Below are positions 26,762 through 35,320 of a stretch of 64,000 bases of DNA, one piece after another. Numbering within the stretch: position 1 is the stretch's first letter; each line of letters starts with the position of its first letter. The notes beneath the pieces were generated by a model. It did not search any database. It saw only the letters and a list, made by a program, of their open reading frames with translations, and was not told the origin of the DNA. The position numbers and the translations under genes are program-made. Origin of the DNA: Kitasatospora indigofera (GTDB taxonomy: Bacteria; Actinomycetota; Actinomycetes; Streptomycetales; Streptomycetaceae); the NCBI RefSeq assembly GCF_014655955.1, contig NZ_BNBO01000011.1, positions 62,001 through 126,000 of the forward strand. Direction: 5' to 3'.

Positions 26762-27646
26762 ATGTCCGTGATGACGGTCGGATTCGTCGGTCTCGGTGCG
26801 ATGGGCCGGGGCATGGCCGCCCGGCTGCTCGCGGCCGGGCACCCGGTGCGGGTCTGGAACCGCTCGCCCGGGCCGGTGCAGGAGCTGGTGGCGAAGGGCG
26901 CCACGGCGGCCGCCGGCCTCGACGAGGTCTACGACAGCGAGGCCGTCGTCTCGATGCTGCCCGACGACCGGACGGTCGAGGCCCTGCTGCTGGACGGCGC
27001 GCTGCTCGCCGGTGCCCGGGCCGGGGTGCACGTCAACATGGCGACGGTCTCGGCCGCGCTCGCCGAGCACGCCACGGCGCTGCACGCCGAGCACGGCATC
27101 GGGTACGTCGCCGCTCCCGTCCTCGGCCGGCCCGGGGTCGCGGCGGCGGGGGAGCTCAACATCCTGGCGGCCGGCGAGGCCGCGCAGCTGGAGCGGGTCG
27201 GGCCACTGCTGGCCGCGATGGGCCGCCGGACCTGGCACTTCGGCGACCGGCCGGTGCAGGCCAACACCGCCAAGATCAGTGCGAACTTCCTGCTGGCCTG
27301 CGCGATCGAGTCGATGGCCGAGGCCTGCACCCTCGCCGAGGCGAACGGCGTGCGGCCCACCGACCTGATCGAGATGCTGACGGGGACGCTGTTCCCCGGG
27401 CCGGTCTACTCGGGCTACGGGGCGATGGTCGCCGAGCGCCGGTACGAGCCGGCCGGGTTCCGGCTGCCGCTGGGCCTGAAGGACGTCGGGCTGGCGCTGG
27501 CGGCGGGGGAGGCGCGGAACGTCCCGCTGCCGTTCGGGAGCGTGCTCCGCGACGCCTTCCTGGACGCGCTGGCCCACGGTGACGCCGACAAGGACTGGGC
27601 GGCGGTCGCCGCCGTCGCCCGCCGCCGGGCCGGCCTGCCGGACTGA
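26762..27646 (+). CDS. NAD(P)-dependent beta-hydroxyacid dehydrogenase / imine-reductase-like
   Basis: 294 residues. Rossmann domain with VGFVGLGAMGRGMAARLLAA (GxGxxG at about 10-15) and VWNRSPG for cofactor selection by Arg, which suggests NADP. The substrate-binding GRPGVAAAGEL at about 120-130 is followed by the C-terminal helical domain with the catalytic-Lys region ANTAKISANFLLACAIESMA. These features fit 3-hydroxyisobutyrate dehydrogenase and relatives, including glyoxylate/succinate-semialdehyde reductases and imine reductases. The substrate cannot be told from sequence. ATG at 26762 follows GGGAG by 7 bases. It is probably monocistronic. Confidence 0.85.
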   Translation: MSVMTVGFVGLGAMGRGMAARLLAAGHPVRVWNRSPGPVQELVAKGATAAAGLDEVYDSEAVVSMLPDDRTVEALLLDGALLAGARAGVHVNMATVSAALAEHATALHAEHGIGYVAAPVLGRPGVAAAGELNILAAGEAAQLERVGPLLAAMGRRTWHFGDRPVQANTAKISANFLLACAIESMAEACTLAEANGVRPTDLIEMLTGTLFPGPVYSGYGAMVAERRYEPAGFRLPLGLKDVGLALAAGEARNVPLPFGSVLRDAFLDALAHGDADKDWAAVAAVARRRAGLPD

Positions 27647-28060
27647 CGCCTCGTCGGGGGACCGGCCCCCCGGCCGGACCGGTCGCGGTCCCGCGCCGGG
27701 TAAATGATCATTGTCGTGTGCAGAGCGGAATTTGCGCGGCCGATTGACGGCGTCCCGGAAATCTGACGCGGCGAAGGGTGTGTACGTTCGAACTCCCCGG
27801 TGCCCGGCGCTCGCGGGGGGCGCGTCGTGGCCATTTCGGGCCGTCGAAACCACGGGACAAAAGCCTTGTGTAGTGACGGACTTGCCTTAAACGGACATCG
27901 AATCTCCCATTCCGGGGCACAAGATGGTATCCGGCTACCGAATCGCACGGATCTTTCGGTATCGTCCGTCGGACTTCAGCTTCGCGGGGGCTCTGCTGCA
28001 CGGCGGCGGATCCGAGCCGCGCCCTCCGGGACGACCCGGACTTCTTCGTGAGGTATCGCT
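27647..28060. other. Promoter region of the LAATG surface protein
   Basis: 414 bases, AT-richer from about 27700. It contains a palindrome AATGATCATT at 27703-27712 and an inverted repeat TACCGAA-N12-TTCGGTA at 27936-27961, about 100 bases upstream of the start. The repeat could be an operator or leader hairpin. No gene is supported here. Confidence 0.5.
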
Positions 28061-29167
28061 TTGTCCATTCGTCGTAGTCTTGCCCTCGCGGGCTCTGTCG
28101 CGCTCGCCTCCTCGATCGTGCTGGGCGGTGCTCAGGGCGCGCTCGCCGTCGGAAGCGCCTCCCCGTCGGCCACCGCCGCGGCCCAGGCCGAAAAGGCGGG
28201 GCACAAGATCCTCGACCTGTCCGTGAAGGGCGTTCCGAACGAGTTCTTCGCCGGTGGCGAGGCCCGTGAGTTCACCTTCACGATCGACAACTCCACGGGG
28301 CACGACTTCGCCTTCGTGCCGCTGCTCAAGTTCAAGGACAGCAAGGGCAAGCTGCACGCGGCCGACTTCAAGGCCGAGTACCAGCTCCCCAAGACCACCG
28401 CCTGGCTGCCGACCGTCCCGCCGCCCGGCGTGGACACCAGCGGTGACGACGCGGGCCTGACCGCCCTCGCCGCGCTGACCCCGGAGGGCGAGCTCACCGA
28501 CGACAGCGTGCTCTACGTGGCCAAGGGCACCAACGTGACCATCAAGGTCCGGGTCGCCTTCACCAAGGACGCGCCGCTCGGCAAGGCCGCCGTGGTCCCG
28601 GTCGTGGTCTCCGCCGAGCTGGACGACACCACCCACGAGCCGAACGGCGACGGCGTCTGGTCCTGCGACCAGATCAAGGGCGCGGGCTTCACCATCAAGG
28701 CCCCGAAGCCGGTCCCGAGCCCCAGCGCGAGCACCACCAAGCCGAGCACCAGCCCGAGCCCGAGCGCCACCGTGACGACCTCGCCGTCCGCCACGACGTC
28801 CCCCTCGACGTCGGCGTCCCCCTCGGCCTCGGCCACGGCCACCCAGAGCAGCACGCCGACCACGCCGGCCACCACCGCGGCCACCAGCCCGGCCGCCTCG
28901 ACCAGCGCCCCGGTGCCGTCCGCCAGCGCCACGGACAGCACGCCGGTCGACTTCCCGGTCAACGTCCCGACCGTCACCCCGCCGAAGATCACGGACGCGG
29001 CCGTCAGCAAGGCCAAGGCCAAGGCCGACGCGGCCGGCAAGGACCTGGCCGCGACCGGTGGCGGCAGCGACAGCACCCCGATCGCCATCGCGGGCGGTGC
29101 CGTCCTGGCCGCCGGCATCGGCACCCTCGTGGTGCTCCGCCGCCGCAAGACCACCCAGGGCAGCTGA
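28061..29167 (+). CDS. Sortase-anchored surface protein (LAATG) with Ser/Thr/Pro stalk
   Basis: 368 residues. Signal peptide (about 1-30, ending GALA), then an exported domain of about 170 residues (GHKILDLSVKGVPNEFFAGG onward, ending before IKAPKPVPSPSAS) that looks like an all-beta fold. A stalk of about 85 residues of Ser/Thr/Pro/Ala follows, probably glycosylated. The end has LAATG, a hydrophobic helix (IAIAGGAVLAAGIGTLVVL) and RRRKTTQGS. The TTG at 28061 is the start, with GAGG 8 bases upstream; no ATG or GTG fits the signal peptide. LAxTG suggests a class E sortase, which is not encoded in the window. Ligand or role unknown. Confidence 0.82.
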   Translation: MSIRRSLALAGSVALASSIVLGGAQGALAVGSASPSATAAAQAEKAGHKILDLSVKGVPNEFFAGGEAREFTFTIDNSTGHDFAFVPLLKFKDSKGKLHAADFKAEYQLPKTTAWLPTVPPPGVDTSGDDAGLTALAALTPEGELTDDSVLYVAKGTNVTIKVRVAFTKDAPLGKAAVVPVVVSAELDDTTHEPNGDGVWSCDQIKGAGFTIKAPKPVPSPSASTTKPSTSPSPSATVTTSPSATTSPSTSASPSASATATQSSTPTTPATTAATSPAASTSAPVPSASATDSTPVDFPVNVPTVTPPKITDAAVSKAKAKADAAGKDLAATGGGSDSTPIAIAGGAVLAAGIGTLVVLRRRKTTQGS

Positions 29168-29198
29168 TCCCCGGTCACCGCTGACCCCGGTCACGGCC

Positions 29199-29270
29199 GC
29201 TCCCGGCCGAGGCCGGGAGCGCCCTGACCCGAGCCCCCGCCCCCGGCCCTCCGCCGGGAGCGGGGGCTCG
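29199..29270 (+). terminator. Double hairpin after the LAATG protein gene
   Basis: Two stems in a row: GCTCCCGGC/GCCGGGAGC (29199-29207, 29212-29220; 4-base loop) and CGAGCCCCCGC/GCGGGGGCTCG (29230-29240, 29260-29270). Both are perfect. Confidence 0.7.
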
Positions 29271-29400
29271 CGCGTTCCCCCGCGCGCCGGCCCTCACGTC
29301 TTCGCCACCCGGTCTGCACCGGTCGTCCTCCCGGCCGGTCTAGGATGACCGGCCGACGGGGACGGCCCCGGGCGACCGGACGGCCGGGGAAGAGGTACAC

Positions 29401-30654
29401 GTGCGCACAGCCAGTCCGGCCAGGGGCACCGGCGACTACGAGGCGGCCACCGGCCGGATCGCGGGCCTGCCGGTCCGCAGACACCACGTGCTGCTGGTGG
29501 CCTGGACGGTGCTCTGGTTCCTGGTGGTCGAGCCCAGCGGCGGCGTCTCCTGGCACTACCTGCGCCAGGGCGAGCAGCTGCTGTTCGACCAGCAGCCGGG
29601 CGGCGGGCTCTCGCTCTACGCCCACCACCCGGAACTCCAGATCGGCCCGGTCAGCCTGGCGGCGGCCCGGCTGTTCGCGCCCTTCCCGGACCACGTCGGC
29701 CAGGTGCTGGCCGAGGCCACCATGTCCGCGCTGGGCCTGCTGATGCTGGTGGTGGTCGGCCGCACCGCCGCCTGGTACTACCTGGGCACCGGCACCAACC
29801 ACCGGCGCCTCCAGCAGCGGCTGCTGGTGGCCGGCCTGGCCTTCATCCCGATGTGGGTGGAGGTCTCGGTCCGGTTCGCGCACCTGGACGACGTCCTGGC
29901 GCTGTTCTTCACCACGCTCGCCGCCTACGCGCTGAGCCGTGGCCGGGCCACCGCCGTCGGCGTCTACCTGGCGCTGGCGGTGGACTCCAAGCCCTGGGCG
30001 CTGTCGTTCGTCCCGCTGATCCTGGCCCTGCCCCGCCCGCAGTGGCGGCGCGCGGCGCTGTGGCTGGGCGCGCTGGTGGCGGTCGCCTGGCTGCCGTTCT
30101 ACCTCGGCACCTCCGGCTCGTTCGCGGCCGCCAGGTTCACCATCCCCAACCAGGCGGCGTCCTCGCTGCGCTGGCTGGGCGTCTCCGACCCGGCGACCCC
30201 CTGGTGGGACCGCCCGGCGCAGGCCGCCCTGGGGCTCGGCCTCGGGACGGCGGCGGTGCTGCGGGGCCGCTGGCCGGCCGTCGTCCTGGTCGGTGCGAAC
30301 GCCCGGATCCTGTTCGACCCCAGCGTCTACACGTACTACACGGCGTCGATCCTGCTCGGCACCCTGCTCTGGGACGCGGTCGGCCAGAAGCGGCTGGTCC
30401 CGTGGTGGAGCTGGATCGCGCTGGCGGCGCTGTACGGGGGCACCCTGGTGATCCCGTCCGACTCGGCCTGCGGCCTGGTACGGCTGGCCTTCGTGGTGGT
30501 CTCCACGGCGTACGTGCTGCTCCGGCCGGCCAAGCGGTCGCGCGGTCGGCGGGGCGGACGGCGGGGCCGGGCGCCGGACGGCGGCCGGGCAGGTACGGAG
30601 CCGGGGCGCCGGCGGGCCGGCGCGGGGCGGGTGCCGGCCGGCAGCCGCGGCTGA
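29401..30654 (+). CDS. Polytopic membrane protein, GT-C glycosyltransferase-like
   Basis: 417 residues with about nine to ten transmembrane segments and a basic, disordered C-terminal tail (about 385-417, Arg/Gly-rich). The overall look (VRFAHLDDVLALFFTTLAAY after an early loop, and DSKPWALSFVPLILALPRP) resembles GT-C type polyprenyl-sugar transferases such as the mannosyltransferases of actinobacteria, where acidic residues in loops (here HLDD) are catalytic. The assignment is a fold-level guess. The GTG at 29401 has GAAGAGG 6 bases upstream. It has no co-directional partner close by; the aquaporin gene converges on it. Confidence 0.6.
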   Translation: MRTASPARGTGDYEAATGRIAGLPVRRHHVLLVAWTVLWFLVVEPSGGVSWHYLRQGEQLLFDQQPGGGLSLYAHHPELQIGPVSLAAARLFAPFPDHVGQVLAEATMSALGLLMLVVVGRTAAWYYLGTGTNHRRLQQRLLVAGLAFIPMWVEVSVRFAHLDDVLALFFTTLAAYALSRGRATAVGVYLALAVDSKPWALSFVPLILALPRPQWRRAALWLGALVAVAWLPFYLGTSGSFAAARFTIPNQAASSLRWLGVSDPATPWWDRPAQAALGLGLGTAAVLRGRWPAVVLVGANARILFDPSVYTYYTASILLGTLLWDAVGQKRLVPWWSWIALAALYGGTLVIPSDSACGLVRLAFVVVSTAYVLLRPAKRSRGRRGGRRGRAPDGGRAGTEPGRRRAGAGRVPAGSRG

Positions 30655-30747
30655 ACCACCCGGGGCCGCGCGGCGGGGACGGCGTCCTCACCCGTACGGA
30701 TCCCTTGGCGGCCCGGGCCAGGCCCAGGCCCCGGACCGGCCGGGGGC

Positions 30748-31482
30748 TCAGCCGGCGATCAGTTCGCGGGCGTCGTCCGGCACCGCGGCCGGCCGGGCCG
30801 GCCGCCCGAACAGCACCGGCAACAGGGCCGCCCCGGCCACCGCGCCCGCCAGCTGGGCCAGCAGGAAGGGCGGCACCGAGCCGGCCGCGATCCCGGTGCA
30901 GCTGTCGGTGAACATCCGGGCGACGGTCACGGCGGGGTTGGCGAAGGCGCCCGAGGAGGTCGCCCAGCAGGCCGCGGCGATCCACAGGCCGACCGCGGCC
31001 GGCACGAATCCGGCCCGGCCGCCCCGGACCAGGCCGAAGACCAGCAGGATCAGCAGCCCGGTCGCCACCACCTCGGCCAGCCAGAGGTGGGCGCCGTCCC
31101 GGGCCCGGGTGGAGACCTCCAGGAACGGCCGCTCGAACATCACGTTGGCCAGCCCCGTCCCGGTGACCGCGCCGGCCAGCTGCGCCCCGGTGTACCCGCC
31201 CAGCTCCCGGAGGGTGAGCCCCGTCCCGGTGTGCCGTCCGGTCCACCAGGCGGCGGCCGAGACCAGCGGGTTGAAGTGGCCGCCGGACACCGGGCCCAGC
31301 ACCGATATCAGCACCACCAGGGCCAGCGCCGAGGCGGTGACGTTCGCCAGGAACTGCACCCCGGCGTCGTGGCTGAGGGCGCTCGCCCGGATGCCGGAGC
31401 CGACCACGACGGCCGTCAGCGCGGCCGTGCCGACCGCCTCCGCGGCCAGACGTCGGGGCAGGGGCGGCGCGATGAGGGTCAT
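30748..31482 (-). CDS. MIP/aquaporin-family channel
   Basis: 244 residues, six membrane helices with two half-helix loops. The first pore motif is NPL (GHFNPLVSAAAW), a variant of NPA; the second is standard (SSGAFANPAVTVARMFTD). The selectivity-filter Arg follows NPA (NPAVTVAR). The family conducts water, glycerol or small neutral solutes such as arsenous acid. The NPL variant and the overall length fit the actinobacterial subgroup often linked to metalloid export, but no ars genes are nearby. ATG at 31482 is used; it sits in a run where a few upstream codons are also open. It diverges from the TipA-like regulator. Confidence 0.85.
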   Translation of the reverse strand: MTLIAPPLPRRLAAEAVGTAALTAVVVGSGIRASALSHDAGVQFLANVTASALALVVLISVLGPVSGGHFNPLVSAAAWWTGRHTGTGLTLRELGGYTGAQLAGAVTGTGLANVMFERPFLEVSTRARDGAHLWLAEVVATGLLILLVFGLVRGGRAGFVPAAVGLWIAAACWATSSGAFANPAVTVARMFTDSCTGIAAGSVPPFLLAQLAGAVAGAALLPVLFGRPARPAAVPDDARELIAG

Positions 31483-31620
31483 GGCCACATGCTCGCGGGA
31501 GCCGCCCGGCCCCGGCAATTGGCGGCTCCGTCCAAAGCGGGCCCGCCGCCCGGGCCCGCGCTCGGAGACTCGCACGGCGGTGTGCACCCGGGGGGTGGGT
31601 GGTGCTCCCCGAAACTGGGG

Positions 31621-31651
31621 TTGACCCTCACGCGACGTGAGGCGGGAGGGT
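31621..31651 (+). promoter_or_regulatory. MerR-type promoter of the TipA-like gene
   Basis: TTGACC at 31621-31626 and GAGGGT at 31646-31651 separated by 19 bases, the over-long spacer typical of MerR-activated promoters. A perfect palindrome CCTCACG-CGA-CGTGAGG (31626-31642) fills the spacer. The gene 28 bases downstream is a MerR-type regulator, so self-activation is likely. Confidence 0.75.
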
Positions 31652-31678
31652 CGGTGGCAGCAGAAGGGAGCAACCCGA

Positions 31679-32449
31679 ATGAGCACCGGCTACTCGGTGG
31701 GCCAGGTGGCCGGGGTCGCGGGCGTGACCGTCCGGACCCTGCACCACTACGACGAGATCGGCCTGCTGTCACCGCGCGGCCGCACCGCGTCCGGCTACCG
31801 CCGTTACGAGGACGCCGACCTGGACCGGCTGCAGCAGGTCCTGTTCTACCGCGAGCTCGGGTTCCCGCTGGAGGAGATCGCGGCGATCCTGGACGACGGC
31901 TCGGTGAGCCCGGCCGAACACCTCCGACGTCAGCACCAGCTGCTGACCGCGAGGATCGGTCATCTCCAGGACCTGGCCGCGGCGGTCGAACGAGCGATGG
32001 AGGCAGAGCGGATGGGACACCGGTTGACACCCGAGGAGAAGTTCGAGGTGTTCGGCGCCGACTACCAGGAGAGCTGGGAGGAGGAGGCCGAGCAGAAGTG
32101 GGGCGGGACCGACGCCTGGAAGGAGTCCCGGCGCCGCACCACCCGCTACGGCAAGGCGGACTGGCAGCGGATCAAGGCCGAGCTGGATGCCCTCAACGAG
32201 CGGCTGGTCCGGGCGATGGCGGCGGGCCTGGCGCCGGACAGCGGCGAGGCGATGGACCTCGCCGAGGTGCACCGGGGCCACATCACCGACAACTTCTACG
32301 ACTGCGGCTACCGGATCCACCGCGGCCTGGCCGCGATGTACCTCGCCGACCCGCGTTTCACCGCCACCTATGAGCAGCTCGCGCCGGGCCTGGCCCGCTG
32401 GCTGCACGACGCGATCATCGCCAACGCGGACCGCGCCGAACGGAGTTGA
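31679..32449 (+). CDS. MerR-family regulator with TipAS drug-recognition domain
   Basis: 256 residues. The winged helix-turn-helix (about 1-72) starts YSVGQVAGVAGVTVRTLHHY, then SGYRRYEDADLDRLQQ. A dimerisation coiled coil follows (about 75-115), then the TipAS domain (about 118-250) with LTPEEKFEVFGADY and DNFYDCGYRIHRGLAAMYLA. In TipA, this domain captures thiopeptide antibiotics and flips the protein into an activator. Here the ligand is unknown. ATG at 31679 lies 8 bases after GGGAG. Like tipA, it may make a shorter form from an internal start (for example M about residue 112), but no clear ribosome site confirms it. Confidence 0.9.
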   Translation: MSTGYSVGQVAGVAGVTVRTLHHYDEIGLLSPRGRTASGYRRYEDADLDRLQQVLFYRELGFPLEEIAAILDDGSVSPAEHLRRQHQLLTARIGHLQDLAAAVERAMEAERMGHRLTPEEKFEVFGADYQESWEEEAEQKWGGTDAWKESRRRTTRYGKADWQRIKAELDALNERLVRAMAAGLAPDSGEAMDLAEVHRGHITDNFYDCGYRIHRGLAAMYLADPRFTATYEQLAPGLARWLHDAIIANADRAERS

Positions 32450-32454
32450 CGCTC

Positions 32455-32492
32455 ACGGGCGGTGCGGCAGCCAACCCTGCCGCACCGCCCGT
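32455..32492. terminator. Shared terminator of the TipA-like and GlxA-like genes
   Basis: A perfect 16-bp inverted repeat (32455-32470 and 32477-32492) with a 6-base loop, lying between two convergent genes that end at 32449 and 32583. Confidence 0.85.
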
Positions 32493-32582
32493 ACGCCGGT
32501 CCGGGGCCGGCCGTACACCTGTCCCGGGCCGTCCGTACGCCGGTCCGGGCACCGCCGCGCCGGGGCGCCGACCGCCCGCGCG

Positions 32583-33641
32583 CTACGCCGCTCCGCGCCC
32601 GAACGAGCGCCGGTAGGCCGTCGGCGACGTCCGCATGGCGCGGCCGAAGTGGTGGCGGAAGGTGGCGGCGCTCTCGAAGCCGACGGCCGTGGCGATCTCC
32701 TCGACGGTGCCGTCCGGGGACTCCAGCAGCGGGAGACTGGCGGCGATGCGCTGGGTGATCACCCAGCGCATCGGCGTGGTCCCGTTGCGGGCGGTGAAGT
32801 GGCGCAGGTAGGAGCGGTCGGACATCCGCGCGGCGCGGGCGAGCAGCGAGACGGTGAGCGGGGTGCAGAGGTGCTCCATCGCCCACTGCATGCTGAGCGC
32901 GATGCCGTCGTCCTCCTCCTCCACCGGGTTGACCGCCGCCTCGATGAACTGGGCCTGCCCGCCGTCACGGTGCGGCGGGACGACGAACCGGCGGGCGACG
33001 CTGTTGGCGACCTTGGCGCCGTGGTCGCGCCGGATCAGGTGCAGGCAGAGGTCGATGCCGGCCGCACTGCCCGCGCTGGTCAGCACGTCGCCGCTGTCGA
33101 CGTAGAGGACATCGGGGTTGACCCGGACCAGCGGGTACCGCTGCTGGAGGAGGCCGGCGTACCGCCAGTGGGTGGTGGCCTCCCGTCCGTCGAGCAGGCC
33201 GGCGGCGGCGAGGGCGAAGGCGCCGGAGCAGATCGAGACGATCCGGGCCCCGCGCCCGTGCGCCGTCCGCAGGGCGGCGACCAGGCCGGGGGAGACCTCG
33301 CCGCCGAAGGCGTTCGGCACCCCGGGGACGACCACGGTGTCGGCCGCGGCGAGCTCGTCCAGGCCGTGGTGGGCGGTGAGGGAGAAACCGCCGACCGCGC
33401 CGAGGGCGGCGCCGGGCCGGTCCGCGCAGACCTTGAGGCCGTACCAGGGAACCGCCAGCAGGCCGCCAAGCTCGGGCCGGGCGAGGGCGAACACCTCGAC
33501 CACCACGCCGAGTTCGAACGGTGTCATGCCGTCGAAGGCGTACACGGCGACGTCGTGCACGGGCTCCGGCCGGCGGCCGATGGTGACGGCCACCGGTCCG
33601 GCCGCGGTGGTCACCGGCGCGGAGGTCTGCTGCTCGGCCAC
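32583..33641 (-). CDS. GlxA-family AraC-type transcriptional regulator
   Basis: 352 residues. The N-terminal DJ-1/PfpI-like domain (about 25-210) has VAVYAFDGMTPFELGVVVEV and the nucleophile-elbow-like IVSICSGAFALAAAGLLDG. The C-terminal AraC domain (about 235-340) has two helix-turn-helix units: LTVSLLARAARMSDRSYLRH and TVEEIATAVGFESAATFRHH. Such proteins are usually activators that sense a small metabolite through the DJ-1-like fold; no enzymatic activity is expected. The GTG at 33641 has AAGGGG 6 bases upstream. It diverges from the rhodanese gene, which may be its target. Confidence 0.9.
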   Translation of the reverse strand: MAEQQTSAPVTTAAGPVAVTIGRRPEPVHDVAVYAFDGMTPFELGVVVEVFALARPELGGLLAVPWYGLKVCADRPGAALGAVGGFSLTAHHGLDELAAADTVVVPGVPNAFGGEVSPGLVAALRTAHGRGARIVSICSGAFALAAAGLLDGREATTHWRYAGLLQQRYPLVRVNPDVLYVDSGDVLTSAGSAAGIDLCLHLIRRDHGAKVANSVARRFVVPPHRDGGQAQFIEAAVNPVEEEDDGIALSMQWAMEHLCTPLTVSLLARAARMSDRSYLRHFTARNGTTPMRWVITQRIAASLPLLESPDGTVEEIATAVGFESAATFRHHFGRAMRTSPTAYRRSFGRGAA

Positions 33642-33775
33642 GGGATCCCCTTGATCGAGTGGGTTGGCGGAATGTTGGCGAGTGTAGTTGCTCCCGCCAC
33701 CGTCGGTGCCGGTGGCCGCGGAGGAGGATCGAACCGACAGCGCAGGGAGCACAACCGACCACCAGGAGACCGGAC

Positions 33776-34277
33776 ATGACCACCTCGCCCGTCAGAGCCG
33801 ACCTGTCCGCCACCCGCCGCCACCACCGCCGTCCCGGTCCCGCCGGTCACCGCGATCCCGGCGCTCACCCCGGAGCGGGCCTTCGCCTTCTTCGCCGAGC
33901 GGCTCGGCTGCCCGGCCGACCCGGCCGACGTCTGGTACGCGATGCGCGACGGCCTCCAGGACTTCACCGTCGTCGACGTCCGTGCCGAGGGCGCCCGTCG
34001 CAAGACCCACCTGCCGGGTGCGATCAGCCTGCCGCTGTCCGGCATCACCCCCGAGCGGGCCGCCCGACTGCCGTCCGGCCTGCTGCTCGTCCACTGCTGG
34101 GGCCCGGCCTGCAACGGCTCGACCAAGGGTGCGATGAGGCTCGCCGCGCTCGGGCGCGAGGTGAAGGAGATGATCGGCGGCCTGGAGTACTGGATCCGCG
34201 AGGGTCGGCCGACCGAGGGCCGGCGGCCGGTGGACCCGCGCACCGCCACGGCGGCCGACCCGGGCCTGGTCTGCTGA
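33776..34277 (+). pseudogene. Rhodanese-like gene with a frameshift near its start
   Basis: The ribosome site AGGAG and the ATG at 33776 open a frame (MTTSPVRADLSAT) that then turns into Arg/Pro/Gly nonsense. The next frame continues with a believable protein: TAVPVPPVTAIPALTPERAF, then DFTVVDVRAEGARRKTHLPG, AISLPL, and the rhodanese active-site loop LLVHCWGPACNGSTKGA with its Cys. That frame has a stop at 33777 and no start codon before an internal ATG at 33942, which would cut off the first beta strands. Removing one C from the CCC at 33813-33815 restores a 166-residue protein. So the gene carries a +1 frameshift, or the sequence has a one-base error. The intact product would move sulfane sulfur or sense it. 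Confidence 0.75.
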
Positions 34278-34630
34278 CGTCCGGTCACCGGGCGGCGAGG
34301 GGGCCGCGGACGGGCGACGCGCGGGCGGGAACAGGCCGCGGACCGGCCGTGCGCAGGCGGAAGGCCGCAGGCCGGCGATGCGTGACCGGGGGCGCCGTGC
34401 GCCGGTGGGGACACCGGGGCCGGCGCCCTCCGGCATGCCGCCGCGGCACTCCTGCCGAGAAGGACCGAAGTCACCTGCAACCTCGGCGGCGGACGGACGT
34501 CCCTACCAGTGGGGGCGGCGTGGCCGACGGCTGCGCCGCTGACACAATCACACCGATCACGACCTTGATCAGTTGACCTGGCGGGGGCGATGGGCCCATC
34601 GCCGCCGTCCTGGGGGAAAGCGAACTGTAG
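34278..34630. other. Intergenic region upstream of the ECF sigma gene
   Basis: 353 bases. The first 200 are GC-rich with no gene. The part from about 34530 (GCTGACACAATCACACCGATC) is AT-richer and should hold the sigma-gene promoter. A perfect 18-bp palindrome lies at 34586-34603. Confidence 0.5.
34586..34603. promoter_or_regulatory. 18-bp perfect palindrome upstream of the ECF sigma gene
   Basis: GGCGATGGGCCCATCGCC, self-complementary over all 18 bases, 27 bases before the sigma-gene start and just after a TTGACC. It could be a repressor site or an RNA hairpin in the leader. Confidence 0.45.
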
Positions 34631-35320
34631 ATGTCCATGGCCATCGCGCGGGCAGGGGCACCCCACGGGGGGCGAGTCGTCACTCTCCGGGGCCTGTTGA
34701 AACTGCTCTTCGGTGCCCGGCCGGCTGAGGAGAGCGCCGGGGAGGCGCCCGCCGGGCCGCCGGCCGAGCAGGAGGCGGCCCGGCGGCGGTCGGGCTTCCG
34801 GCTGCTGCGAGGCGGCCGCAAGCCCGCCGAGGACAAGCCCACCCTGACCGACCTCTACCACGCGCACCGGCTCGGCCTGGTGCGGATGGCCGTCCTGCTG
34901 GTCGACCATCAGGACCTCGCCGAGGACGTGGTGCAGGAGGCCTTCACCGCCCTCTACCAGCGGCACGGCGAGGAGTTGGACGACCTCGACAACGCGCTCG
35001 GCTACCTGCGGACCGCGGTGCTCAACGGCGCCCGCTCGATGCTGCGCCGCCGCCGGACGGCCCGGGAGTACGTCCCGCCGCACGAGGCCGACGCGCCCTC
35101 GGCCGAGGACCACGCCGTACTGAACGACGAGCACCGCCGGGTGCTGGTCGCCCTCCAGGAGCTGACCACGCGTCAGCGCGAGGTGCTGGTGCTGCGCTAC
35201 TGGTCCGACATGTCGGAGGCCCAGATAGCCGAAACCCTGGGGCTGTCCCGGGGCGCCGTGAAGTCCACCGCGAGTCGGGCCCTGGACGCCCTTGAGAAGC
35301 AGCTGGAGAAGGTCCGATGA
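34631..35320 (+). CDS. ECF RNA polymerase sigma factor (SigE-like family)
   Basis: 229 residues. A non-conserved start (1-70, with RGLLKLLFGARPAEES) precedes sigma region 2 (about 72-135: LTDLYHAHRLGLVRMAVLLV, then DLAEDVVQEAFTALYQRHG) and region 4 (about 170-225: LQELTTRQREVLVLRYWSDM, then SEAQIAETLGLSRGAVKSTASRA, split here for length). It ends ATGA with the downstream gene, so the two are translated together. That partner is a membrane-anchored extracytoplasmic protein and may serve as its regulator. The ATG at 34631 gives an unusually long N-terminal extension; a later start (M at residue 3) is also possible. Confidence 0.88.
   Translation: MSMAIARAGAPHGGRVVTLRGLLKLLFGARPAEESAGEAPAGPPAEQEAARRRSGFRLLRGGRKPAEDKPTLTDLYHAHRLGLVRMAVLLVDHQDLAEDVVQEAFTALYQRHGEELDDLDNALGYLRTAVLNGARSMLRRRRTAREYVPPHEADAPSAEDHAVLNDEHRRVLVALQELTTRQREVLVLRYWSDMSEAQIAETLGLSRGAVKSTASRALDALEKQLEKVR

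Noticed and set aside
33942-34277. A short 111-residue rhodanese starting at an internal ATG
   Set aside because: It would lack the first strands of the fold and has no ribosome site; the coding signal clearly continues upstream in the same frame to about 33815.
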